31,869 nucleotides of DNA from positions 1 to 31,869 of the IMG/VR virus record IMGVR_UViG_3300020174_000040; one strand, written 5' to 3'. The position numbers and the translations under genes were made by a program. The notes under the pieces were generated by a model. That model searched no databases. It saw only the letters and a list, made by a program, of their open reading frames with translations, and had not been told where the DNA came from. The stretch comes from a virus. This document shows positions 22,128 to 29,620 of the stretch, piece after piece; the stretch's first letter is position 1, and the number at the start of each line of letters is the position of its first letter.

Positions 22128-23072
22128 ATGTCAGATTTTTTGTGGGTTGAAAAATACCGTCCAAAAAAGATAAGCGATTGTATTCTTACCGAAGATTTAA
22201 AGAATACATTTACACAATTTCTAAAACAAAAAGAAATACCTAACCTATTGTTGTCTGGTACTGCCGGTACTGGTAAAACAACAGTAGCAAGAGCCTTATG
22301 TGAAGAACTAGGTAGTGATTATATCATTATTAATGGTTCAGACGAAGGCCGTCAAATAGATACATTAAGAAATAAGATTAAAAACTTTGCTTCTACTGTA
22401 TCTCTTACCGAAGACGCTAATCATAAAGTTGTCATAATTGATGAGGCAGATTATATGAACGCTGATAGTGTTCAGCCTGCTTTAAGAAACTTTATAGAAA
22501 CATTTTACAATAATTGTAGATTTATATTTACTTGTAATTATGTCAATAAGATAATACCAGCATTACATAGTCGTTGTACTGTCATTGATTTTGCCATAAA
22601 AAATGGTCAAAAGGTAAAGACGGCTACTGCCTTTATGAAACGATTAGGTGGTATACTTGATGATGAGAATATAGAATATGACAAAAAAGTATTGTCAGAA
22701 TTAATACAAAAGTATTATCCAGACTTTAGAAGAACTATCAACGAACTACAAAGATATTCAGTTAGAGGTAAGATTGATAGTGGTATTCTTTTTAGTCTAT
22801 CAGAAGCTAATACCAAAGAACTCATAGTATCATTAAAAGAAAAAAGATTTAATGATATGAGAAAATGGGTTGTTCAGAACTTGGACAAAGAGGCCTCTTT
22901 TCTATTTAAAACTATCTATGATGTTCTCTATACAGCACTAGACTCTAAATCTATTCCTCAATCTATATTAATTTTGGCTGGGTATCAATATAAATCTGCC
23001 TTTGTTGCTGACCAGGAGATAAATATGGTTGCCTGCCTTACAGAAATAATGGCGAGTTGTAAATTTAAATAA
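22128..23072 (+). CDS. 44: Clamp loader ATPase subunit (T4 gp44 family)
   Basis: AAA+ ATPase that, with gp62, opens and loads the gp45 clamp. It has 314 residues (T4 319). Walker A is GTAGTGKT at 44-51, Walker B is VVIIDEAD at 101-108, the SRC arginine-finger motif is at 148-150, and the RFC-like WVEKYRPKKISD block opens the protein. It lies 25 bases after the acidic gene, with a GTGAGG SD. Confidence 0.96.
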   Translation: MSDFLWVEKYRPKKISDCILTEDLKNTFTQFLKQKEIPNLLLSGTAGTGKTTVARALCEELGSDYIIINGSDEGRQIDTLRNKIKNFASTVSLTEDANHKVVIIDEADYMNADSVQPALRNFIETFYNNCRFIFTCNYVNKIIPALHSRCTVIDFAIKNGQKVKTATAFMKRLGGILDDENIEYDKKVLSELIQKYYPDFRRTINELQRYSVRGKIDSGILFSLSEANTKELIVSLKEKRFNDMRKWVVQNLDKEASFLFKTIYDVLYTALDSKSIPQSILILAGYQYKSAFVADQEINMVACLTEIMASCKFK

Positions 23073-23081
23073 GAGATTAGA

Positions 23082-23219
23082 ATGGCTAGAAGAACATTTT
23101 TTAGAAAATTAATAGTAAAATTAAGAATATGGTATGCTGATATACGAGGACATCACGGTAAAAGATGGGATTATGAACCTGGTGATTGGTATATGGGTAG
23201 ACACAATAAAAGAAAGTAA
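23082..23219 (+). CDS. Small basic protein of unknown function (45 aa)
   Basis: A 45-residue frame starting 9 bases after the gene 44 stop, with a weak GAGATTAG before the ATG. It is Arg/Lys-rich with several Trp and Tyr: RRTFFRKLIVKLRIWYADIRG, then WDYEPGDWYMGRHNKRK. No family is recognised. A longer frame from 23134 in another phase covers the same bases but runs into the tRNA and looks less natural. It ends 8 bases before the tRNA-Gly. Confidence 0.55.
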   Translation: MARRTFFRKLIVKLRIWYADIRGHHGKRWDYEPGDWYMGRHNKRK

Positions 23220-23227
23220 AACCATAA

Positions 23228-23301
23228 GCGGATATGGTATAGAAGTATTACGCCACGTTGCCAACGTGGAGATGGCGGAGCGTTACCGCCTATCCGCTCC
23301 A
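23228..23301 (+). tRNA. trnG: tRNA-Gly(GCC) with altered D- and T-loops
   Basis: Second 74-nt cloverleaf. Acceptor GCGGATA/TATCCGC, T discriminator and encoded CCA; D-stem GTAT/TTAC with one T-T mismatch and loop AGAAGTA; anticodon stem CCACG/CGTGG with loop TTGCCAA (anticodon GCC); 4-nt variable loop AGAT; T-stem GGCGG/CCGCC with loop AGCGTTA. As in the UCC tRNA, position 18 is A, G19 and C56 are kept, position 55 is G, and A58 is lost. No separate promoter is clear; it probably comes from the 45-44 transcript. The gp62 start codon is only 8 bases after the CCA. Confidence 0.85.
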
Positions 23302-23309
23302 GAATTATT

Positions 23310-23702
23310 ATGTACGAATTGAAAGATTACTTAAACGCTATAAACTTTACTAAAGAAAATCTATTAGATACAGACGATTTAACGTGGGAAAAGAAGTATC
23401 CACCGTTTATCATTAACAAGTGTTTATCAATGCATTATGACAGTATAGCAGCTGCCAATGAAATGAATGGTTATCACTTTTTAGATAAGAAAGTCCAGTT
23501 TCATTTTTTGATAAATAGTATTAGAAAAAAGAAGCGATTTGGTGGCAAATGGTTATCACAAGCCAAATTGAAGAATTTAGAGTATGTCAAAGAATATTAT
23601 GGATATAGTAATGAGAAAGCAAAACAAGCACTTAGCATACTAAAAGACGAACAAATTGAATTTATAAAAGAGACCTTGAACAAAGGTGGGAGAAAAAAAT
23701 GA
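23310..23702 (+). CDS. 62: Clamp loader small subunit (T4 gp62 family)
   Basis: Small subunit that bridges the gp44 ATPase ring. The 130-residue protein matches the short marine T4-like gp62 rather than the 187-residue T4 form: KYPPFIINKCLSMHYDSIAAANEMN (about 29-53), LDKKVQFHFLINSIRKKKRFG, then EYYGYSNEKAKQALSIL. There is no SD between the tRNA CCA end (23301) and the ATG (23310). It ends with an ATGA overlap into regA. Confidence 0.88.
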   Translation: MYELKDYLNAINFTKENLLDTDDLTWEKKYPPFIINKCLSMHYDSIAAANEMNGYHFLDKKVQFHFLINSIRKKKRFGGKWLSQAKLKNLEYVKEYYGYSNEKAKQALSILKDEQIEFIKETLNKGGRKK

Positions 23703-24160
23703 GCGAAGAAATTGTAAACTGGTCGCCTGAAAGTATGTTAGAGGTCACAATCAAACAACCAGACGACTTCCTTAAAGTTAGAGAAACATTAACTAGAATT
23801 GGTGTAGCGTCCCGAAAAGACAAAACACTTTATCAATCGTGTCACATTTTACATAAACAAGGTAAATACTTTATAACACACTTTAAAGAACTATTTGCTT
23901 TAGACGGTAAAAAGGCTACATTGGTTGAAAACGATATACAAAGAAGAAATACTATTGCTATTCTTTTACAGGATTGGAATTTAATTGACATTGTAAAACC
24001 AGCAAAAGCTGAAAACAAAGCACCATTAAGTCAAATCAAAGTATTACCTTTTAAAGAAAAAAAAGAATGGACGCTATCAGCTAAATATAATATTGGTAAA
24101 AAAATTGATGAGAATAAGGAAGAAGTAAAAGATAGCGACAATGCAAGTACCGAAGTTTAA
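23699..24160 (+). CDS. regA: RegA translational repressor
   Basis: Binds early phage mRNAs near their start codons and blocks ribosome entry. The core MLEVTIKQPDDFLKVRETL ... KDKTLYQSCHILHKQGKYFI ... DIQRRNTIAILLQDW is very close to T4 RegA. At 153 residues it is longer than T4 RegA (122), with 12 extra N-terminal residues and a C-terminal extension rich in Lys and Glu. Starting at 23735 (residue 13) would give the T4-like N-terminus, but the ATGA overlap with gene 62 favours 23699. The C-terminal codons overlap the next gene by 20 bases. Confidence 0.94.
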   Translation: MSEEIVNWSPESMLEVTIKQPDDFLKVRETLTRIGVASRKDKTLYQSCHILHKQGKYFITHFKELFALDGKKATLVENDIQRRNTIAILLQDWNLIDIVKPAKAENKAPLSQIKVLPFKEKKEWTLSAKYNIGKKIDENKEEVKDSDNASTEV

Positions 24161-25661
24161 AGATTTTATTACTGAGCAAAATATAGAACGTAAAAATAAA
24201 CCGATTACGGTTGCAATTATTACGAAGTCTAATCCAAATGTTAAAAAACAAAAAGCTGGTGAAGCTCCTAAAAAAGAACTTACAGTTGGTTTAATTCAAA
24301 AGGCTTGTAAGAAAAAAGGTTTTGAGTGTGTTGTCATCAATACAAAACACGCTATCATCACTGGTAAAGACGAAGATAAGAATACTTTAACCATTTATAA
24401 TTATGATGGTAAAGATTCTGAACATACATTTATAGGTAAAGATACTGTTTGTATTACACGAGCAGGTTCTATTGAAGACGAAGCTGGATTATCATTAATA
24501 TCAGCCTTTCAAAACTCATCAGCATTTATGTTAAACACACGATCAGCTATGCTGACTTGTGATAATAAATTAACAACAGCATTACTATTTGAAAAGTTTG
24601 GTATACCTACACCAAGAACAGCGTTTGTATCAAATGAAAAAAACATAGAAGACGCTGTAAAATTAGTTGGTAATAAATTTCCTATCATACTTAAAACATT
24701 AACTGGTACTCAAGGTATTGGTGTAATTAAAATTGAAAGTATGGATAGTTTAGTATCTACAATACAAGCATTATGGAAACACGATGCAGAAGTATTAATA
24801 CAAGAATATATGGAAGTAGATGGTGATGTAAGAACTTTAGTCGTAGATAATAAGATATTTGCGTCAACAAATAGAGTTGCCGCTAAAGGTGAGTTTAGAT
24901 CCAACACTCATAGAGGCGCTACACCAAAACCATATAAGTTAAGTGAAGAAGAACAAGAAATCATTTTAAAAGCCGCTAGAGCGTCCAAAGCGTACCTTGT
25001 AGGCGTAGATCATATCATTTACAAGGGTAAACCTTATGTATTAGAAATCAATGGTAGTCCAGGTTCAGGTGCCGAATATGAAGGTTATCAATATAAAGAT
25101 TACTATTCAGAACCAGAACCATCAGGCGCTATCGGTGGCGAAGAATTAATGTATGATATTATAGATTGGGTATCAAAAAGAAGTCATTGGGATAGACAAG
25201 CAAATAGTGAATGTGGTTGGTTAGAAACTGTTGAACTAGATGAACTAGGAAAAGTTAGAGCAAAATTTGATACAGGAAATGGTTCACTTGCTTGTGCCTT
25301 ACACGCTGATGAAATTTTAGAAGATGGTAAAATAGTTAAATGGAAATATGACGGAAAAACTCATACTAAACCAAGACACGGTACAAGTAAAGTTTATAGA
25401 GCAAATGCTGACGGTGAAGAGCCATCAGAAATTAGACCAACGATATTATTAGATATTACATTTAATGGTTTTACATATAAAGATATTGAATTTGGTTTAG
25501 ACCAAAGACCACGATCAGGCTCAGATATATTAGTTAATAGAGAATTAATGCGACAAATGAATGTAAGTGTCAACCCTAATAGAACATTTGTATTAAGTAA
25601 GAGATTAAGACCTATTGAAAAAGAAGGTAAACAAGACAAAGTGGGTTTTGAAAAGAAATAA
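24141..25661 (+). CDS. rimK: RimK-like ATP-grasp ligase fused to a RimB-like protease domain
   Basis: A 506-residue fusion. Residues about 105-345 form an ATP-grasp ligase of the RimK type: DNKLTTALLFEKFGIPTPRT (141-160), PIILKTLTGTQGIGV (181-195) with ATP-binding Lys, QEYMEVDGDVRTLVV, and the metal-binding YVLEINGSPG (299-308). Residues about 360-490 match the RimB/retropepsin-like family (formerly annotated as an ATP-dependent zinc protease), with KVRAKFDTGNGSLACALHAD placing the catalytic D-T-G at 377-379. RimK adds Glu residues to the tail of ribosomal protein bS6; RimB works on the same tail. Together with phage bS21 this suggests ribosome modification, though other substrates are possible. 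Confidence 0.88.
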   Translation: MQVPKFKDFITEQNIERKNKPITVAIITKSNPNVKKQKAGEAPKKELTVGLIQKACKKKGFECVVINTKHAIITGKDEDKNTLTIYNYDGKDSEHTFIGKDTVCITRAGSIEDEAGLSLISAFQNSSAFMLNTRSAMLTCDNKLTTALLFEKFGIPTPRTAFVSNEKNIEDAVKLVGNKFPIILKTLTGTQGIGVIKIESMDSLVSTIQALWKHDAEVLIQEYMEVDGDVRTLVVDNKIFASTNRVAAKGEFRSNTHRGATPKPYKLSEEEQEIILKAARASKAYLVGVDHIIYKGKPYVLEINGSPGSGAEYEGYQYKDYYSEPEPSGAIGGEELMYDIIDWVSKRSHWDRQANSECGWLETVELDELGKVRAKFDTGNGSLACALHADEILEDGKIVKWKYDGKTHTKPRHGTSKVYRANADGEEPSEIRPTILLDITFNGFTYKDIEFGLDQRPRSGSDILVNRELMRQMNVSVNPNRTFVLSKRLRPIEKEGKQDKVGFEKK

Positions 25662-25663
25662 CA

Positions 25664-25692
25664 TTGACAATTTAGTCAATTTATGTTATATT
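25664..25692 (+). promoter_or_regulatory. Sigma70-type promoter of the Sm-like/ferredoxin/polymerase operon
   Basis: TTGACA (25664-25669), 17-bp spacer, TATATT (25687-25692). It begins 2 bases after the RimK stop. The promoter flanks match those of gene 45. Confidence 0.88.
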
Positions 25693-25714
25693 ATAAACAA
25701 TAAGGAGAAATATT

Positions 25715-26032
25715 ATGTCAGACGTGAAACTATTAAGACTAGCTACTGGCGAAGATGTAATCGCTAGAGTAGAAGAAGACGACCAAGGTGTAAATTTAAA
25801 CAAAGCATTTGTTATTATACCTCAACAATCGGCACCAGGCCAACCAATACAATTAATGATGTCATTATATAATGCTTTTGGTAAAAGTGATACTGTTACG
25901 GTATCAAAAGACAAAGTTGTATTCATAACAGATCCTAAAGAAGATATTTTAAAATCATATCAAAAAAATACAAGTAGTATTTTAACATCACCAGGATTAA
26001 TTACAGAAACTAAATTACCTAAATTAGATTAG
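25715..26032 (+). CDS. Sm-like domain protein, second copy
   Basis: A 105-residue protein sharing the layout of the 6929 gene: VKLLRLATGEDVIARVEE (like VKVIKLDNGDDIVC), a PIQLMMSLYNAFGKSDTVTVSKDKVVFIT second half, and a short charged tail. It lacks the long acidic tail of the first copy. Standing first in the operon with ferredoxin and DNA polymerase 43, it is a candidate RNA- or protein-binding accessory factor. SD AAGGAG (25702-25707) is good. The Sm-like call rests on recall of a solved marine-phage homologue and on pattern. Confidence 0.75.
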   Translation: MSDVKLLRLATGEDVIARVEEDDQGVNLNKAFVIIPQQSAPGQPIQLMMSLYNAFGKSDTVTVSKDKVVFITDPKEDILKSYQKNTSSILTSPGLITETKLPKLD

Positions 26033-26355
26033 TGATAACTGTTTACTTTGTACGTGATGGCTCAAAGATAGCAGTTGATGTGCCTGAAGGCACTACTCTA
26101 ATGAAGGCTGCTAGAGATTATTCAAAAGTATCCATACCAGAAATACCAGCAGATTGTTCTGGTAGTTGTGCTTGTGCTACTTGTCACGTACATATTGATG
26201 AAAGGTATTATGAATCTATACCTACAGATACAGCTGAAATTGAATTGTTAGAATATGAACCTGAATTTAAACCTAAACAAAGTAGATTATCTTGTCAAAT
26301 TACATTGACTAAAAAACATAATGGTTTGATAGCTACATTATTAAAAGACTTATAA
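26032..26355 (+). CDS. [2Fe-2S] ferredoxin, adrenodoxin/ISC type
   Basis: A 107-residue electron carrier. Cluster ligands follow the adrenodoxin pattern C-x5-C-x2-C in DCSGSCACATCHV, plus a distant Cys in SRLSCQITL near residue 90. The EGTTLMKAARDY and DTAEIELLEYE segments are also typical of that family. Plant-type PetF ferredoxins, common in cyanophages, use C-x4-C-x2-C, so this one fits an alphaproteobacterial host. The start is GTG at 26032, overlapping the previous TAG, and the stop overlaps the polymerase ATG (TAATG). Its partner is unknown; no reductase or ribonucleotide reductase is visible nearby. Confidence 0.92.
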   Translation: MITVYFVRDGSKIAVDVPEGTTLMKAARDYSKVSIPEIPADCSGSCACATCHVHIDERYYESIPTDTAEIELLEYEPEFKPKQSRLSCQITLTKKHNGLIATLLKDL

Positions 26356-28844
26356 TGAATTTTTATAAATCAGTAATTGAACACAAAGGCAAACTTCTTG
26401 TAAGAGGTATACACGAGGGTAAAGACTTTAAAGAAAAGTTAGATTTTGGTCCTACTCTATATGCTTTAACACAACAAGAAACTGAATATAAAAATTTACA
26501 AGGCCAATATTTAAAACCAATCACATTTAAAAACATAGACTCTGCTCGTAAGTTTAGACGAGAAGTTGTAACTCAAAATTCACCTATTTACGGATTAGAA
26601 AGATACCATTATCAATATATTGGTAAAGAATATCCTGAAGATATTAAATGGGATAAAGATCATATTAAAATCTTCACACTTGATATTGAAACAAGTTGTG
26701 AAAATGGTTTTCCTGATGTGGAAAATCCTATTGAAGAATTACTTTGTATTACAGTTAAAAATCAATCTAACAAACAAATTATTACTTGGGGTACAGGTGA
26801 ATATAAAACTGATAGATCAGATGTAACTTACGTTCAATGTAAGAATGAAAATCAGTTATTATTTGAGTTTATGAAGTTTTGGATTAAGAACTATCCAGAT
26901 GTAATTACTGGTTGGAATACAAAATTCTTTGACTTACCTTACTTGATGAATAGAATTAAAATGATTGCTGGCGATAAAGTGGCCAATAAAATGTCGCCTT
27001 GGGGTTTAATTAAAAGTGAGGAGATTGTTGTAAGAGGTAGACCTCAAACCGTATATACAATTTATGGTATTACAAATTTAGATTACTTGGACTTATACAA
27101 ATGGTTTGTACCACAAAGACAAGAAAGTTATAAACTTGACTTTATCGGTGAGTTAGAACTTGGCCGTGGTAAAGATGATATGCCATATGATACATTTAAA
27201 GAATGGTATACTAAAGACTTTCAATCGTTTGTTGATTACAATATACAAGACGTAGAAATTGTTGATGGACTAGAAGATAAACTAGGCCTAATTGACTTGT
27301 CATTAACCGTTGCTTATGAAAGTAAAGTAAACTATGGTGATATATTTTCACAAGTTAGAGTATGGGACACTTTGATAGCAAACCATTTAATGAAAAAAAA
27401 TATTTGTGTGCCTCCAAGAGAAGAACATTTAAAAGAAACAAAATACGAAGGCGCTTATGTAAAAGAACCTCAACTTGGTCAACACAAATGGGTGGTGTCG
27501 TTTGATATTAACTCTCTATATCCTCATATTATCATACAGTATAATATTTCTCCCGAAAAGATTATAGGAGTTAAATCATCTGGCGTTTCAGTAAATAAAA
27601 TGTTAGAACAAAGGACACCACTCACTCATTTAAAAACTGAAGGCGCTTGTATAACACCTAATGGTGCTTTATTTAAAACAGATGGTCAAGGTTTTTTACC
27701 TGAAATGATGGAAACAATGTACAATGAACGAGTTATTTACAAGAAACGAATGTTAAAGGCAAAAAAAGAATATGAAAAAACAAAAGATCCTAAACTTGTA
27801 AGAGAAATATCTCGTTGTCACAATATTCAATGGGCTAGAAAGATTGCTCTCAATAGTGCTTATGGTGCCGTAGGCAATCAATACTTTAGATATTATGATG
27901 TAAGACAGGCAAGTGCCATTACAACGGCAGGCCAGTTTATTATTCGTTTTATTGAAAGTAAAGTAAATGAATATTTAAATAAAATATTAAAAACACACGA
28001 TAAGTTAGATTATATTGTGGCGTCTGATACAGATTCAATTTATGTAACACTTGACAAGTTAGTAGAAAAAACTTGTGAAGGTAAAGATAATGAACAGATA
28101 TGTAATTTCTTAAACAAGGTTGTAGATAGTAGAATAGAACCATTTTTAGAAAAATGTTTTGCTGAATTGGCTGATTATACAAATGCTTTTAAAAATTGTA
28201 TGGTAATGAAACGAGAAGTAATTGCCAATAAAGGTATATGGGTAGCTAAAAAAAGATATATGTTAAATGTATTAGATGAAGAAGGCGTTAGACTATCTGA
28301 TCCTAAATTAAAGATTATGGGTATTGAAGCAGTTAAGTCATCAACACCACAAGTTTGTAGAGGTAAGATTAAAGAAGCCATTAAGATTATTATGTCTAAA
28401 GAACAATCTGATTTACACAATTTTATTTCTGAATTTAAAAAAGAGTTTTTTCAAATGTCGGCTGAACAAATATCTTTTCCTAGAAGTTGTAATAATTTAA
28501 GAAAATACAAACACGCTAATGATGTGTTTATTAAAGGCACACCTATTCACGTTAAAGGTGCTTTGATTTATAATCATCAACTAAAACAATTTAAGTTACA
28601 AAACAAATACCCTTACATACAAGAGGGTGATAAAATCAAGTTTTTAAAATTACTAGAGGCAAATCCATTTAAATTTGATGTAATAAGTTATATTACTAAA
28701 CTACCTAAAGAGTTTAAACTCAAAGAATATATTGATTATGAAACACAATTTGAAAAAACATTTTTAGATCCTATGAGATTTATATTACAGGCGATTGGTT
28801 GGGAACACGAAGAAAAGGCCAGTTTAGAGGCATTTTTTGGATGA
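26355..28844 (+). CDS. 43: Family B DNA polymerase (T4 gp43 family)
   Basis: Replicative polymerase with proofreading, 829 residues (T4 898). Exonuclease motifs: FTLDIETS (D110, E112), GWNTKFFDLPYL (N188, D193) and YNIQDVEIV (D299). Polymerase motifs: VSFDINSLYPHII (D384), KIALNSAYGAVGN (496-508) and VASDTDSIYV (D558, D560). The C-terminal KASLEAFFG corresponds to the T4 clamp-binding tail (KKASLFDMF). No intein or intron is present. Start by TAATG overlap with the ferredoxin gene. Confidence 0.98.
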   Translation: MNFYKSVIEHKGKLLVRGIHEGKDFKEKLDFGPTLYALTQQETEYKNLQGQYLKPITFKNIDSARKFRREVVTQNSPIYGLERYHYQYIGKEYPEDIKWDKDHIKIFTLDIETSCENGFPDVENPIEELLCITVKNQSNKQIITWGTGEYKTDRSDVTYVQCKNENQLLFEFMKFWIKNYPDVITGWNTKFFDLPYLMNRIKMIAGDKVANKMSPWGLIKSEEIVVRGRPQTVYTIYGITNLDYLDLYKWFVPQRQESYKLDFIGELELGRGKDDMPYDTFKEWYTKDFQSFVDYNIQDVEIVDGLEDKLGLIDLSLTVAYESKVNYGDIFSQVRVWDTLIANHLMKKNICVPPREEHLKETKYEGAYVKEPQLGQHKWVVSFDINSLYPHIIIQYNISPEKIIGVKSSGVSVNKMLEQRTPLTHLKTEGACITPNGALFKTDGQGFLPEMMETMYNERVIYKKRMLKAKKEYEKTKDPKLVREISRCHNIQWARKIALNSAYGAVGNQYFRYYDVRQASAITTAGQFIIRFIESKVNEYLNKILKTHDKLDYIVASDTDSIYVTLDKLVEKTCEGKDNEQICNFLNKVVDSRIEPFLEKCFAELADYTNAFKNCMVMKREVIANKGIWVAKKRYMLNVLDEEGVRLSDPKLKIMGIEAVKSSTPQVCRGKIKEAIKIIMSKEQSDLHNFISEFKKEFFQMSAEQISFPRSCNNLRKYKHANDVFIKGTPIHVKGALIYNHQLKQFKLQNKYPYIQEGDKIKFLKLLEANPFKFDVISYITKLPKEFKLKEYIDYETQFEKTFLDPMRFILQAIGWEHEEKASLEAFFG

Positions 28845-28996
28845 TAACAGGTTTATTTTTATTAATAATAACTATACATTGGGGTTTTGCCACAGGAGCC
28901 ATATTGGCTGCTAGAACTAATTTAAGTATACCTCAATTTTTAATAATAATATTAATGATTAGATATTTTATACAGGCTTATGGACTTTCAAACTAA
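28841..28996 (+). CDS. Small membrane protein of unknown function (51 aa)
   Basis: The ATG overlaps the polymerase stop (ATGA), so translation is probably coupled. The product has two hydrophobic stretches: GLFLLIITIHWGFATGAILAA (4-24) and a second IPQFLIIILMIRYFIQAY (30-47), fitting two membrane segments. It overlaps the MT-A70 gene by 17 bases. An earlier in-frame ATG at 28799 lies inside the polymerase gene and is rejected. No family is recognised. Confidence 0.65.
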   Translation: MITGLFLLIITIHWGFATGAILAARTNLSIPQFLIIILMIRYFIQAYGLSN

Positions 28997-29516
28997 CAAA
29001 CAATATGGAGTAATATATGCTGACCCTCCTTGGTATTTTAAAACGTATAGTAACAAAGGAAAGGATAAAAGTCCTGAAAGACATTATCCTTGTATGTCTA
29101 TCGCTGACATTATTCGGTTACCTGTTGACCGAATTGCTAAGGACGATGCAGTCCTTTTAATGTGGGTTGTAGATCCACTTTTAGACCAGGCGTTTAAAGT
29201 TATTGACGCCTGGGGCTTCAAGTATAAGACAGTTGGATTTACTTGGGCAAAAACGAATCGAACTAAAATGGGTTTCTTTACAGGTTTAGGTTATTGGACT
29301 AGAGCCAATCCTGAAATGTGTTTGTTGGCTACTAAAGGCAAACCAAAAAGAAAATCAATGGGTGTAAAACAATTAGTGGTACAGGAAAGAGGTCGACATT
29401 CCGAGAAACCATTATTACACAAAGAGATTGAAGCTCTTGTAGATGGTCCATACATAGAGTTGTTTGCTAGAAAAAAGCCATTTAAAAATTGGGACTATTG
29501 GGGAAATGAAGTATGA
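28980..29516 (+). CDS. MT-A70 family adenine methyltransferase
   Basis: A 178-residue SAM-dependent N6-adenine methyltransferase. The catalytic DPPW is at 15-18 in VIYADPPWYF. Other family blocks are HYPCMSIADI, VLLMWVVDPLLDQAFKVIDAWGFKYKTVGFTWAK (58-90) and WTRANPEMCLLATKGKPKR (106-124). It is of normal length for phage MT-A70 enzymes; DNA and RNA targets are both known in the family. It is unlinked to the Dam-type enzyme at 19542, so the phage has two distinct adenine methyltransferases. The stop overlaps the next small gene (ATGA). Confidence 0.92.
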   Translation: MDFQTNKQYGVIYADPPWYFKTYSNKGKDKSPERHYPCMSIADIIRLPVDRIAKDDAVLLMWVVDPLLDQAFKVIDAWGFKYKTVGFTWAKTNRTKMGFFTGLGYWTRANPEMCLLATKGKPKRKSMGVKQLVVQERGRHSEKPLLHKEIEALVDGPYIELFARKKPFKNWDYWGNEV

Positions 29517-29620
29517 TTGAAATGTTTGGAGTAGGATTAATGGTTGCCATTTTTATGGTAATAGTGTATATTATACCTATTTGGTTATTGAGAAAATGGA
29601 ATGATGAAGACCCTAAATAA
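29513..29620 (+). CDS. Tiny membrane protein (35 aa)
   Basis: The frame starts by ATGA overlap with the MT-A70 stop. The product MIEMFGVGLMVAIFMVIVYI... is one membrane span (residues about 5-27) followed by a charged tail (RKWNDEDPK). Its end overlaps the DruA-like gene by 20 bases. The coupling and clean single-span design support a real peptide. Function is unknown. Confidence 0.55.
   Translation: MIEMFGVGLMVAIFMVIVYIIPIWLLRKWNDEDPK

Noticed and set aside
23134-23322. 62-codon forward frame across the tRNA-Gly(GCC)
   Set aside because: It runs through the tRNA into gene 62 and overlaps the better 45-aa frame (23082-23219).
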